From Bacteroidales bacterium (lineage in GTDB: Bacteria > Bacteroidota > Bacteroidia > Bacteroidales > Muribaculaceae), in contig CAAGJW010000037.1 in the NCBI GenBank assembly GCA_900770215.1, forward strand, positions 1-64,000: a DNA stretch of 64,000 nt. Reading direction: 5' to 3'. The translations under genes were made by a program, and so were the position numbers. Positions within the stretch are counted from its first letter, which is position 1. Each line of letters begins with the position of its first letter. The notes under the pieces are model-generated. The model searched no databases. It saw only the letters and a program-made list of their open reading frames with translations, and was not told where the DNA came from. Positions 1 to 11,437 of this stretch are shown here, piece by piece.

Positions 1-166
1 CCCCGGCAAGGCCCCAGACGGCCCCGCACAGCCCCACAGCCGCCCTCTGCGGCCAAATGCGGCACATCGTCATGAAAATCCGGCGATTTGCAATACTTCT
101 AAGAAAACACCTCTCCCTTACAGAAAATCGTCTTCAACAGCGCCATATGACCCCCGCAACACCCTT

Positions 167-1450
167 TTGACACAGTTTCGGGAGGCGGCACGCAAGGTGC
201 CGTCGCGCCCCGCCCGCTACCAATACTGCGGCCTGGAAGAGCGCGAGAGGACGATCAATCCCGAAGGCGTAGACCTGGGCAGCTGCGACATGATCGGGCA
301 GGATGTGACACGGACGCTCCATTACGAGAAAGCCAAAGTGTGGGTCGACGTGGCGATACGCCCCATATACCGCGCGAAGTCGGACAAGAATCTCCCCAAT
401 CCGCGCATCTACCAGGCCGAGGCCCCGGAGGCGGTCATCGGCGGCAACCGCGTCGGGGCAGAAATGCTTGCAAAAATCATCATCGACAAATACCGCTACC
501 ACCTGCCGGAATACCGCCAGGTGAAACAGTATGCCGACATGGGCCTCAGGCTTCCCGCATCCACCCTCAACGACTGGGTGCATGCCGTGGCAGCCAAGCT
601 CGACGTGCTTTACGAGGCGCAGCGCCGCGAGGTGCTCCAGAGCGACTACCTTCAGATAGACGAAGTGCCGTGGCACATAATCGACAAGCCGGGCAAGAGT
701 CGCAACGGGTACGCCTGGCAGTTCCACGACAGCCGGCCGGAGAGCCGCGGGCTCTACTTCCTGTATCTCAACGGCTCGCGGGCCGGGACCATACCGCGGG
801 CGGAACTCCGCAACTACCGGGGAGCTATACAGACCGACGGCTACGGGGTGTATGACTATTTTGAGCTGCAAGAAGGTGTGACCTTGCTGGGTTGCATGGC
901 ACACGTGCGCCGCAAGTTCTCCGAGGCCCAGGTGTCGCATCCCCGGCTCGCCGCCCAGGCCCTGGACTGGATAAGCCTGCTCTACACCCTTGAGGCCAAC
1001 CTCAAGGCAGAAGGCGCAAGCCCCGAGCGGGTAGAGGCAGAGCGCAAGGCCAAGGCACTCCCCGTCATGGACGCCATGGAGCACTGGATGCAGTCAGCCT
1101 CCACCCAATGCACCCCGTCCGACCCCATGGGCAAAGCCCTCGACTATGCCTACAAGCTGTGGCCGCGGCTGCGCCGCTATGCCGACAACGGGATCTACCA
1201 AATCGACAACAACGCCGTAGAGCGCAACCAGCGCCCCACAGTTCTGGGCCGCAAGAACTACCTGTTCAGCAAAAACGACCGGGGCGCACTCGACAACGCC
1301 ATATTCTACACCCTTCTCGAAAGCTGCGACATCGTGGGCGTCAATCCGCTGGATTGGCTCACCCACGTGCTCGGCATCCTGCATGACAACACCCCGCCCG
1401 CGCAAATCAGGCAAATGCTGCCATACCACTACAAGAAATCTCACGAATAA
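167..1450 (+). CDS. IS66 family transposase, 5' end uncertain or truncated
   Basis: This is the DDE transposase (TnpC type) of an IS66 family insertion sequence, which cuts and rejoins the element's ends. In numbering from the TTG at 167, the catalytic triad is readable as D165 (LQIDEVPW), D224 (QTDGYGVYD) and E352 (NNAVERNQRP), with the usual GRKNYLF segment behind it and the IGQDV motif near residue 43. IS66 transposases are usually about 500 residues, so roughly 70-100 N-terminal residues are missing. The same frame has no stop back to position 2 and no ATG, so the gene probably continues past the window edge, although the residues before 167 look unlike the family. No TnpA or TnpB partner is visible. 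The family call is firm; the start is not. Confidence 0.9.
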   Translation: MTQFREAARKVPSRPARYQYCGLEERERTINPEGVDLGSCDMIGQDVTRTLHYEKAKVWVDVAIRPIYRAKSDKNLPNPRIYQAEAPEAVIGGNRVGAEMLAKIIIDKYRYHLPEYRQVKQYADMGLRLPASTLNDWVHAVAAKLDVLYEAQRREVLQSDYLQIDEVPWHIIDKPGKSRNGYAWQFHDSRPESRGLYFLYLNGSRAGTIPRAELRNYRGAIQTDGYGVYDYFELQEGVTLLGCMAHVRRKFSEAQVSHPRLAAQALDWISLLYTLEANLKAEGASPERVEAERKAKALPVMDAMEHWMQSASTQCTPSDPMGKALDYAYKLWPRLRRYADNGIYQIDNNAVERNQRPTVLGRKNYLFSKNDRGALDNAIFYTLLESCDIVGVNPLDWLTHVLGILHDNTPPAQIRQMLPYHYKKSHE

Positions 1451-1469
1451 ACTCCGTGAGATTTTTTTT
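1437..1469 (+). terminator. Intrinsic terminator of the IS66 transposase gene
   Basis: A 9-bp perfect stem (AATCTCACG at 1437-1445, CGTGAGATT at 1455-1463) is followed by a run of T. The transposase stop codon (1448-1450) lies in the loop, so transcription would end at the coding end. Confidence 0.7.
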
Positions 1470-1479
1470 GCCCTGACAA

Positions 1480-1502
1480 GTCGGCCTATTTCGGATGCTT
1501 AC
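1480..1502 (+). repeat. Probable right terminal inverted repeat of the IS66 element
   Basis: Read on the minus strand from 1502 the sequence begins GTAAGCATCCG. IS66 family ends characteristically start with GTAA (often GTAAGC), and this lies about 50 bp after the transposase stop, where the right end is expected. The left end is outside the window, so neither pairing of the two ends nor the 8-bp target duplication can be tested here. Confidence 0.45.
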
Positions 1503-1641
1503 GGATCTACACATATTGCTTGTATGCAATCTTGTTGTAGAATAGCAAATTCTTCAAAACCCTTTATTGGAATTTCTGCCTTTTCCACACCACAACCTTT
1601 CCAAAACCGAAGTTGTAAAACTCAATCCCTCACAGCAAATC

Positions 1642-1681
1642 AAAAGGGGAAAAAGAAATAAATTTTCCTTTTTCCCCTTTT
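1642..1681 (-). terminator. Long perfect inverted repeat, likely terminator of the LRR gene
   Basis: Two 14-nt perfect arms (AAAAGGGGAAAAAG at 1642-1655 and its complement at 1668-1681) enclose 12 nt. It lies about 40 bp past the stop of the minus-strand LRR gene, and the A/T-rich arms could terminate in either direction. Nothing else is recognised between the IS end at 1502 and this hairpin. Confidence 0.55.
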
Positions 1682-1723
1682 CATTTGTATAACAAGAATT
1701 AGCTGAGGATGAACAAATTCATA

Positions 1724-2737
1724 CTATATTCTCACTTTAAAGGTAACAAAACGCTTCCCACTGTTGCAGACCAATACATACAAACCTTTGTCAAGCGTAT
1801 TAAGATTCATTTGGCCATCAACAATACCACTATACACCATGCGGCCAGTCATATCGAAGATTTGCACACGAGCCGCAGTTCCAGTTGTAAGCACACAACC
1901 ATTTAGATTTAAGAAATCTTGTTCCACTCCGCTCACACCCGTTGAGTGAAACCCTTCGATGGAGAGTTTTGACCATTTTGGGTCAGCTGTAAAAAGCTCG
2001 AGTTTGTCTTGAGGCACAACAAGATGTATTTGTTTCAAGTCACTGATACCATTGAACATTGTGGAGTAGTAAACAGGTGCTTCAGTGCCATTGAAACTTT
2101 TCCAATCAATTTTTTTGAGCGATGTACAGTTGGAGAAAGTCTCTTCTGCAAACAAGATGTTGTTAGGCAGAACCACGCTCTCCAAGGCCGAGCAACCATC
2201 AAATGCACTGGTCATCGAAGAAAAAAATGTAAGCTGACTGGAAGCCGAGAGGTCTACTGTTTTGAGAGAAGCACAACCGAAGAACGCATTTTTAAGAAGA
2301 GTTAGTCCAGAACAGTTAGAAAGGTCAATCTCTGAGAGCTTGTCTGAATTCATAAAAGCCTGGGTTAGGTCAGTGAAGTTTGCGGCCTCAGCTGGTACAG
2401 GCATAATTACCTTAGTCAGAGCTTTACAGTTTACAAATACGCCATTCTTGGAAAAGCCTCCACTCACACAGAGGCTTGCAGCCGGCTTAATTCTAGCCGC
2501 ACTCATGTCCACTTCAGTCAAATTCTTATTTTGAGCACCAAATGCAGTAGTACCAAGACTCACTGCCAGCTCTTGGAACTCCGTCGTACCCCATTCACCA
2601 GTTAGTTTTATGCGGGCAATCTTGCTCAATCCACTGGGGATATCGTCTGAAGGTACAACTGTCACTGTTTGTCCGCTCATTGGCATAAATGTAAACGAAA
2701 GTACTACTATCAAACAATATTTAAACATCTTTTTCAT
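1724..2737 (-). CDS. Secreted BspA-like leucine-rich-repeat protein with C-terminal sorting-like tail
   Basis: A signal peptide (MKKMFKYCLIVVLSF, then SGQ) is followed by about 250 residues of irregular LRR_5/BspA-type repeats, with units such as LTEVDMS, LSEIDLSN, LKTVDLS and LESVVLPN. The last 70 residues (VQIFDMTGRMVY, GLYVLVCNSGK, ending FKVRI) match the style of the C-terminal domains that send Bacteroidota proteins to the surface. Start 2737 gives the better signal peptide; an in-frame ATG at 2749 is the alternative. Such proteins usually mediate adhesion or protein binding, but no ligand can be inferred. It lies 27 bp after the RCC1-type gene, so the two are probably cotranscribed. Its codons are AT-rich, unlike most of the window. 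Confidence 0.85.
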   Translation of the reverse strand: MKKMFKYCLIVVLSFTFMPMSGQTVTVVPSDDIPSGLSKIARIKLTGEWGTTEFQELAVSLGTTAFGAQNKNLTEVDMSAARIKPAASLCVSGGFSKNGVFVNCKALTKVIMPVPAEAANFTDLTQAFMNSDKLSEIDLSNCSGLTLLKNAFFGCASLKTVDLSASSQLTFFSSMTSAFDGCSALESVVLPNNILFAEETFSNCTSLKKIDWKSFNGTEAPVYYSTMFNGISDLKQIHLVVPQDKLELFTADPKWSKLSIEGFHSTGVSGVEQDFLNLNGCVLTTGTAARVQIFDMTGRMVYSGIVDGQMNLNTLDKGLYVLVCNSGKRFVTFKVRI

Positions 2738-2764
2738 AATATTCAACATTAATGGAGATTAATC

Positions 2765-4231
2765 TTATTTAACAATAAACTTCATTGATTTAGTTACGCC
2801 CTTTATTTCATATAATGCCACATACATTCCTGTCGCCAATTCCGAAAGGTCTCTCGAACCTTGCAATTGGCTGATACAAACGACCTGGGAGCCCATCAAG
2901 CTGTAAATGCGCAGATTACTCACAAGTTCGTTAGCAACGATCTGATTACCCACAAAGAGAACCTCGTTGGGTGTGAGACTTACATCAGTTATACCCGAGA
3001 TTTGGCTCTGTGGACAATCTATCACGATGGGCTTCTTATAAAAACTAGTCACCAACATTTCCAGGTCTGAATTTTCTCCCATTTGTCCTCCTTTGTTACG
3101 GCCCCAACCATACATGGTTCCATCGTCAGTCACGAGCATGCTGTAACCCTGTCCCGATGAAATTGATTTTATGCGTAGTCCTTCGGGCAGAATGGGTTTT
3201 ACAAGCACATAGGAGCGCACTATGTCAGAAGATGTCACAGTCGATGAGAAAAGTTTACCTTTGCCATCACCAAGTGCTCCATCCATATTGCTTCCTACCA
3301 TGTATACAGCAGAACCAACTCCATCATTGCCAATCAAAAAAGTTGTGGTATTCTCATCGCCAGTTACTTTTAAGACTTTACCAAGTTTTGACACAGAGTC
3401 GTTACGAATAAACTCATCATAACTTTGCACAAGGTCGGATTCGGACTGGTTCAAACCAAGCAGGCCATATTCGTTACTCCCGCACACCCAAAGCGATCCA
3501 TCGGCTTTTACAGCATAACTGCGATTATCGATAGCATAGACAGCAGCCCAGTCCTTGTCGGCACCCACTTGTTTCGGAGATGTTTGAAGACTAACATTGC
3601 CAAGTCCTAGTTGCCCATTGTAACTGTTGCCCCACGACCAAAGAGAACCATCGGTCTTGAGGGCAAGCACATGATCCATTCCTATCGACACGCATTTCCA
3701 GTTGGTATCAGTACCAATTTGGACAGGCTTTGAATGGCTCTCAGTGGTGCCATCGCCCATCAGATAAGATGCATTATTGCCCCAGCCCCATAACGAACCG
3801 TTTTTTTTGATGGCAAGTGCCGTATAGCCCCAAAATCGCACAGTCGCAATAGAAGCCCAATCATCATCGGTGCCTACCTGCACAATAGTCTTATTGTCGA
3901 CTGCACGACCTGTGCCCTGCACTCCACTAGTGTTCGAACCAACAGCCCACAATGTTCCATTTTTTTTAATAAAGAAAGCATAAGCCTTTGCACCTTTACA
4001 CAAGTCCCAATCGGTATCGTTTCCAGTGAGCTGCCATGTGGCTGAACGTTCTGGCGCCGATGGCACCCCCAACTGGCCGCATTCATTCCAGCCACATGTC
4101 CACAAAGTGCCGTCATCACGCAAAGCATAAGTGGTTGCATCACCAGTAGACACACTTCTCCACACATGTTGTTGGCCGTAGACTCCCAATGCTACTAAAG
4201 ACAAAATAATTAGTACAAAATTTTTCTTCAT
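2765..4231 (-). CDS. Secreted RCC1-repeat (regulator of chromosome condensation-like) surface protein
   Basis: The signal peptide is MKKNFVLIILSLVALGVYGQ. At least six RCC1-type blade signatures follow (LWTCGWNECGQLG, LWAVGSNTSG, LWGWGNN, LWSWGNSYNGQLGLG, LWVCGSNEYGLLG, MYGWGRNKGGQMG), which predicts a seven-bladed beta-propeller. The tail (LRIYSLMGSQVV, GMYVALYEIKG, ending MKFIVK) is a sorting-like domain related to that of the next gene. The start at 4231 is chosen because the 30 residues upstream in the frame have no signal character and overlap the promoter box at 4310-4317. In bacteria RCC1 propellers occur in secreted proteins of unknown partner; no enzymatic motif was seen. Probably cotranscribed with the LRR gene. 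Confidence 0.85.
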   Translation of the reverse strand: MKKNFVLIILSLVALGVYGQQHVWRSVSTGDATTYALRDDGTLWTCGWNECGQLGVPSAPERSATWQLTGNDTDWDLCKGAKAYAFFIKKNGTLWAVGSNTSGVQGTGRAVDNKTIVQVGTDDDWASIATVRFWGYTALAIKKNGSLWGWGNNASYLMGDGTTESHSKPVQIGTDTNWKCVSIGMDHVLALKTDGSLWSWGNSYNGQLGLGNVSLQTSPKQVGADKDWAAVYAIDNRSYAVKADGSLWVCGSNEYGLLGLNQSESDLVQSYDEFIRNDSVSKLGKVLKVTGDENTTTFLIGNDGVGSAVYMVGSNMDGALGDGKGKLFSSTVTSSDIVRSYVLVKPILPEGLRIKSISSGQGYSMLVTDDGTMYGWGRNKGGQMGENSDLEMLVTSFYKKPIVIDCPQSQISGITDVSLTPNEVLFVGNQIVANELVSNLRIYSLMGSQVVCISQLQGSRDLSELATGMYVALYEIKGVTKSMKFIVK

Positions 4232-4309
4232 AATCAAATAAATTATATGGTTAAAAAAAAGATTTGTAATTTTTATTAGTTTTCTTGTTGCCATTTGAAA
4301 GCATTTTCG

Positions 4310-4317
4310 CAAATATA
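4310..4317 (-). promoter_or_regulatory. Bacteroidota -7 box (TATATTTG) ahead of the RCC1 gene
   Basis: On the minus strand TATATTTG fits TAnnTTTG and would give a leader of about 75 nt before the start at 4231. No convincing -33 TTG was found at the right spacing, so this is a partial match. Confidence 0.4.
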
Positions 4318-4459
4318 GCAAAACAATTTAACATCATAAACCCGAATTTGCTTCATGCATTTCAATTACAATATAACATGCACATTTTAAGCAAGTTATA
4401 CTTGTCCAATATCATGAAATTGAACAATATCCATTAGTTGGGAACAACATCTCAATCAG

Positions 4460-6211
4460 CTACTTTCCACATTTTGCTTGCCGCTGATATTCTGAAGGAG
4501 TTAGACCTGTAAAGCGTTTAAATGAATTTATAAATGACGTTCGCGACTTAAAGCCCACACTATTACTTATGGCCTCAAAGGTTAGATTTCCATAGTGGTC
4601 GTAGTTTGATATACGTTTACAAGCTTCTCTTATGCGGTACTCATTGAGATAGGTCGAGAAGTTGCAGTTGTATTTTTCATTGATAACTTGCGAAACATAC
4701 TTATACTTTGACCCCACAAGCAGGGCCAATTGCTCCGCAGAGAATGATGGTGAATAGATTTCCTTACTTGTCTCCATCACCTCCTGTATGCGCAGCAATA
4801 AGAGTTCCTTATCGTCCTCATGCAGCACACTCCCCTTGTATTTCATGCACTCGGTACGGTTTCCCTCTTTACGCTCATATCCTCTAAGTAAATCCTCCAA
4901 CTCCTCACGCCGTTTCTTTGCTTCGTCCTCGGCCTTAATCATGCTCTCATTTTTCTTATAAAGCGCAGCGTTACTTCTTCGTAATTTTCGTAAGTTACGC
5001 CACAAAACAGCCGAAAAAGTCAGTACTATGAATACTATACCTATTGCTACAAAACTGACAAGTCGCTGATGCTCTTGCTTTTGCAAGCTCTCCTGCATTG
5101 CCTGGTCAATACGACGCATCTGATTAGAAAACTGCATCTCGTTCATACTCATAAGCTGACGATGATCGTAGAGCGCGTCACGAGCCTTATAGTAACAATT
5201 ACGGTAAGTCTCGGCCTCATCATGTTGGCCCAGCTTAGTATAATAGCTGGCTATAAGGTCACAGGCCTCCACCTTACCGTCAAGCACGCCCCATTGATTG
5301 GAAATTGACTCTGCTTGCTTGAGAGAGTGGATAGCTTCATCATAATTTCCCATCAATGCCTCCAATTTTCCCAAATAGATGAGCGAACCACTTGCAAAGC
5401 GGGCTGTCCTAGCCCCCCTTGGCAAATGGTCAATCAAGTCTCTAAATGTCCTTGCCGCATCAGAATACCTACCTGATTCATAATATAATATAGCTTTATA
5501 AAATCGCCGTGCAAAGGGGCGATAAGGAGCACTGCGTGTAGAGTCGAGCTTCTCATAACGTTCCCAGTCCTTGGATAACACAGACATATCGTGCAGGTAG
5601 TGAGCCACTTGAATAGCATTCACAAAGAGTAAGTCAATCTGATCTTTTCCGTTGTCTTTGGCTAGGCGAAAACCCTTAAGGTAGTAATCAAGCGACTTGC
5701 GAGCCTCTTTCTTATCCAAACCTTGTTCAGAAATGGTCTGAAAAAAAGAGCCCAGAGCAAAATATATACGTGGGCTCATAACTGGTACCTCCCGAGCAAT
5801 TTCCTCGGCAACGGAAAGATTTTCATAGGCCTTGGTATAGTCATAGTAACTGAAGAAGTAAATGTGCCATTTCCAGTAATAGGCCTCACAACATACCTGT
5901 TTATCTGCTTGGTTCATTTCTTTGCGGTAGCGAGCTGCGACAATAGTATAGCAATAGAGGGCACTGTCGAGTTTCCCCTTTTCCTGGTGGTAACCTTTTC
6001 CCAACTCAATCAACTTGTCAGAAGACATATGCTGCCACTGCCATCTCGCCCCGTTTAAACCACCTATGCTGGCACTTGCTGGCAACAATGCCCCCACAAC
6101 AGAGACAACAACAACCATCAGCCATCCATTACCACACCATTGAAGATTCGGTTTACTAACAGCTGTAATCAAGCGTTTTATAATATGAAAGCAAATATTC
6201 ATCTCCATCAT
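4460..6211 (-). CDS. Membrane-anchored TPR regulator with C-terminal AraC-type DNA-binding domain
   Basis: A 583-residue regulator. It has an N-terminal hydrophobic segment (about 29-47), an extracytoplasmic TPR-like helical region (about 65-345), a transmembrane helix (about 385-404), a charged coiled coil (about 405-450) and an AraC/XylS helix-turn-helix region (about 485-578, with FEAISNSVGFKSRTSF and FKRFTGLTPSEYQ). Bacteroidota use this arrangement as one-piece sensors that control nearby surface or secretion genes. The two secreted-protein genes downstream on the same strand are plausible targets, but this is inference. The signal sensed is unknown. The gene is AT-rich like its two neighbours, which suggests that the three arrived together. 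Confidence 0.88.
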   Translation of the reverse strand: MMEMNICFHIIKRLITAVSKPNLQWCGNGWLMVVVVSVVGALLPASASIGGLNGARWQWQHMSSDKLIELGKGYHQEKGKLDSALYCYTIVAARYRKEMNQADKQVCCEAYYWKWHIYFFSYYDYTKAYENLSVAEEIAREVPVMSPRIYFALGSFFQTISEQGLDKKEARKSLDYYLKGFRLAKDNGKDQIDLLFVNAIQVAHYLHDMSVLSKDWERYEKLDSTRSAPYRPFARRFYKAILYYESGRYSDAARTFRDLIDHLPRGARTARFASGSLIYLGKLEALMGNYDEAIHSLKQAESISNQWGVLDGKVEACDLIASYYTKLGQHDEAETYRNCYYKARDALYDHRQLMSMNEMQFSNQMRRIDQAMQESLQKQEHQRLVSFVAIGIVFIVLTFSAVLWRNLRKLRRSNAALYKKNESMIKAEDEAKKRREELEDLLRGYERKEGNRTECMKYKGSVLHEDDKELLLLRIQEVMETSKEIYSPSFSAEQLALLVGSKYKYVSQVINEKYNCNFSTYLNEYRIREACKRISNYDHYGNLTFEAISNSVGFKSRTSFINSFKRFTGLTPSEYQRQAKCGK

Positions 6212-6444
6212 TGCAGAACAACACAGACCGCGAGCTCAGCAGCCAAGCAATCCGAGGAATAAAATTACAACAAAAATAATCAATTCTCTAAAATCCTACA
6301 ATAAAAAGGCATCTTTCCTATAACAAGTATCACATAAAAAGGCAACACAGCATAACGATCTATTCCCCGTAATCTCCATTCCATAATGTCCTGCAGCAGG
6401 GTAAAAGAATGGGCAATCGAGGTGAAAAATCGACAAAATCGCGC

Positions 6445-6452
6445 TACCTTTG
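6445..6452 (+). promoter_or_regulatory. Bacteroidota -7 box (TACCTTTG) ahead of hrpB
   Basis: TACCTTTG lies 18 nt before the ATG at 6471, so transcription would start inside the longer ORF that begins at TTG 6450. This favours ATG 6471 as the start. No clear -33 TTG is visible. Confidence 0.5.
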
Positions 6453-6470
6453 CACCAAGTTCAAAGATAC

Positions 6471-8999
<2,529 letters not shown>

Positions 9000-9028
9000 C
9001 AAGCAACATTTTTTAGCCATGCTGCGAT

Positions 9029-9059
9029 TTTGCGATTTTGGCAAATTGTACTAACTTTG
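9029..9059 (+). promoter_or_regulatory. Promoter of glyS: TTTG, 19 nt, TAACTTTG
   Basis: TTTG at 9029-9032 and TAACTTTG at 9052-9059 are separated by 19 nt, an exact match to the Bacteroidota housekeeping promoter. It gives a leader of about 55 nt before the ATG at 9123. Confidence 0.75.
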
Positions 9060-9122
9060 TCAAATATTTGAAATTAGACCGGTCACCCAGGCCGGCAACA
9101 AGACAAAATTTTTACACGAATT

Positions 9123-10667
9123 ATGGCAAAACAAGAAGACGTTTTCAAGAAGATTGTGGCACACGCCAAGGAGTATGGGTTCGTTTTTCCCTCAAGCGAA
9201 ATCTATGACGGGCTGGGAGCAGTATACGACTACGGCCAGAACGGCGTGGAGATGAAAAACAACATCAAGCGCTACTGGTGGGAGGCGATGACCCGCCTGC
9301 ACGAGAACATCGTGGGTCTCGACTCGGCTATCTTCATGCACCCCACAATATGGAAGGCCAGCGGCCACGTCGACGCATTCAACGACCCGCTCATCGACAA
9401 CCGCGACTCCAAGAAGCGCTACCGCGCCGACGTGCTCATTGAAGACGAAATCGCAAAATATGACGACAAGATCAACAAGGAAGTAGCCAAGGCTGCCAAG
9501 CGGTTTGGCGAGAGCTTCGACGAGGCCCTGTACCGCAAGACCAACCCTCGCGTGCTCGAACACGTGCAGAAGCGCGACGCCCTGCACAAGCGCTATGAGG
9601 TGGCCATGAACGCCAACGACCTGAAAGAGCTCAAGCAAATCATCGTGGACGAAGGCATCGTCGACCCCATATCGGGCACCAAGAACTGGACCGACGTGCG
9701 CCAGTTCAACCTCATGTTCAAGACCCAGATGGGCAGCACAGGCGACTCGCAGATGGATATCTACCTGCGCCCCGAGACCGCACAGGGCATCTTTGTCAAC
9801 TTCCTGAACGTGCAGAAGACGGGACGCATGCGCATCCCCTTCGGTATCGCCCAGATTGGCAAGGCCTTCCGCAACGAGATAGTAGCCCGCCAGTTCATCT
9901 TCCGCATGCGCGAGTTTGAGCAGATGGAGATGCAATTCTTTGTGCGCCCGGGCGAGGAGATGGAGTGGTTTGAATACTGGAAGAAGACCCGCCTCAAGTG
10001 GCACCAGGCCCTGGGCATGGGCAACGAGAAATACCGCTTCCACGACCACGAGAAGCTGGCCCACTATGCCAACGCCGCCACCGACATCGAGTTTCTCATG
10101 CCCTTCGGTTTCAAGGAGGTGGAAGGCATACACAGCCGCACCGACTTCGACCTGTCGCAGCACGAGAAATTCTCGGGCAAGAAGATACAGTACTTCGACC
10201 CCGAGCTGGGCAAGAGCTACACCCCCTACGACATCGAGACCTCGATAGGCGTCGATCGCATGTTCCTCTCGGTGTTCTGCTCCAGCTACGACGAGCAGAC
10301 GCTCGACAACGGCGAGACCCGCGTGGTGCTGCACCTGCCCAAGCAGCTGGCCCCGGTGAAGTGCGCCGTGCTGCCACTGGTGAAGAAAGACGGGCTTCCC
10401 GAGAAGGCGCAGGAAATCATGGACGTGCTGCGCTTCGACTTCAACTGCCGCTACGACGAGAAAGACTCGGTGGGCAAGCGCTACCGCCGCCAGGATGCCA
10501 TAGGCACGCCCTACTGCATCACCGTCGACGGCCAGACGCTCGAAGACAACACCGTGACCCTGCGCGACCGCGACACCATGAGCCAGGAGCGCGTGGCCAT
10601 CGACCGCCTGCCCGGCATCATAAGCGAGGCTTGCGACATGAACGCATTGCTACGCAAGCTGGTGTGA
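9123..10667 (+). CDS. glyS: Glycyl-tRNA synthetase, single-chain (alpha2) type
   Basis: This enzyme charges tRNA-Gly with glycine using ATP. The 514-residue chain is the eukaryote-like homodimeric class II form, not the alpha2beta2 form. Seen are the N-terminal segment with YDYG, class II motif 2 (GKAFRNEI followed by FRMREFEQMEMQFF), motif 3 (ETSIGVDRMFLSVF) and the C-terminal anticodon-binding domain (LAPVKCAVLPLVKKDG through RDTMSQERV). Length is normal, and the ATG sits behind a consensus promoter. The FKBP lipoprotein gene starts 43 bp later and may be cotranscribed. Confidence 0.97.
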   Translation: MAKQEDVFKKIVAHAKEYGFVFPSSEIYDGLGAVYDYGQNGVEMKNNIKRYWWEAMTRLHENIVGLDSAIFMHPTIWKASGHVDAFNDPLIDNRDSKKRYRADVLIEDEIAKYDDKINKEVAKAAKRFGESFDEALYRKTNPRVLEHVQKRDALHKRYEVAMNANDLKELKQIIVDEGIVDPISGTKNWTDVRQFNLMFKTQMGSTGDSQMDIYLRPETAQGIFVNFLNVQKTGRMRIPFGIAQIGKAFRNEIVARQFIFRMREFEQMEMQFFVRPGEEMEWFEYWKKTRLKWHQALGMGNEKYRFHDHEKLAHYANAATDIEFLMPFGFKEVEGIHSRTDFDLSQHEKFSGKKIQYFDPELGKSYTPYDIETSIGVDRMFLSVFCSSYDEQTLDNGETRVVLHLPKQLAPVKCAVLPLVKKDGLPEKAQEIMDVLRFDFNCRYDEKDSVGKRYRRQDAIGTPYCITVDGQTLEDNTVTLRDRDTMSQERVAIDRLPGIISEACDMNALLRKLV

Positions 10668-10710
10668 TTTTGTCCCCTCGACATTATTTCAAACAAAACA
10701 GGAATACAGA

Positions 10711-11283
10711 ATGAAAAAATTTCCCATGATATTGATGTTGTGTTTCCTCGTCACGGGGCTCATGACATCGTGCTTGGACTCAGACAACTCCGGCGACATC
10801 GACAAGGACTACCTGGAGGCCAACACCAACTTCTACAAGACCCAGGCCAGCTTGAAGAATGCCGACGGCTCCGACTACTACAAGGTGGTGACTGCCGCCT
10901 GGGACCCGTCGGCCCAAGTGCTCATGCACTGGTACAACGACACGACTGCCACTGCCGGCAACCTCATGCCGCTCTACACGTCGATCGTCGACGTGAAATA
11001 CAAGCTCACGCTCTACGACGGCACAGCAGTCGACTCGTCCTACACGCGCACCACACCGGCCGACAGCGTGTTTCGCACCCGCATCAACACAGGCGTGATC
11101 ATGGGGTGGCCCATTGCGCTCACCCGCATGCACATAGGCGACAGCTGCCGCGTGGTGGTGCCCTACAGCCAGGGCTACGGGTCGACCGACTACGACCTGA
11201 TCAAGGCTGGCAGCACGCTCGTCTTCGACATGAAGCTGGTGGGCATCCCTGCCTATGAAACGGGCAAGGTGAGCAACAACTGA
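10711..11283 (+). CDS. FKBP-type peptidyl-prolyl isomerase lipoprotein
   Basis: A 190-residue exported lipoprotein. The signal peptide ends in a lipobox (LMTSC, Cys about residue 21) followed by acidic Asp residues. The C-terminal half is an FKBP-type fold: YKLTLYDGTAVDSSY, then GVIMGWPIALTRMHIGDSCRVVVPYSQGYGS and a final STLVFDMKLVGI strand. Such proteins act as prolyl isomerases or chaperones in the cell envelope. Several canonical aromatic active-site residues are replaced or unclear, so catalytic activity is not assured. It follows glyS directly. Confidence 0.85.
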   Translation: MKKFPMILMLCFLVTGLMTSCLDSDNSGDIDKDYLEANTNFYKTQASLKNADGSDYYKVVTAAWDPSAQVLMHWYNDTTATAGNLMPLYTSIVDVKYKLTLYDGTAVDSSYTRTTPADSVFRTRINTGVIMGWPIALTRMHIGDSCRVVVPYSQGYGSTDYDLIKAGSTLVFDMKLVGIPAYETGKVSNN

Positions 11284-11356
11284 GCTTGCAAAGTTTAAGG
11301 TGGGGGCACAACGCGCCCTCTACCTATCTTTCATTATTCACACACATCACACACGA

Positions 11357-11391
11357 CAACCCGCGAGGCACACAGGCTACCTTGCGGGTTG
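11357..11391 (+). terminator. Hairpin between the FKBP and Nif3-family genes, possible terminator
   Basis: The arms CAACCCGC (11357-11364) and GCGGGTTG (11384-11391) pair perfectly around 19 nt. Only a weak T stretch follows (CGTTTC), so it may attenuate rather than stop transcription before the downstream gene pair. Confidence 0.4.
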
Positions 11392-11437
11392 CGTTTCAAA
11401 GAGAAAAAAAACAGGAAACATAGATAAAAGCAGAGCT

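Noticed and set aside
9192..10334. 380-residue minus-strand open frame within glyS
   Set aside because: Shadow of a clearly recognised glycyl-tRNA synthetase.
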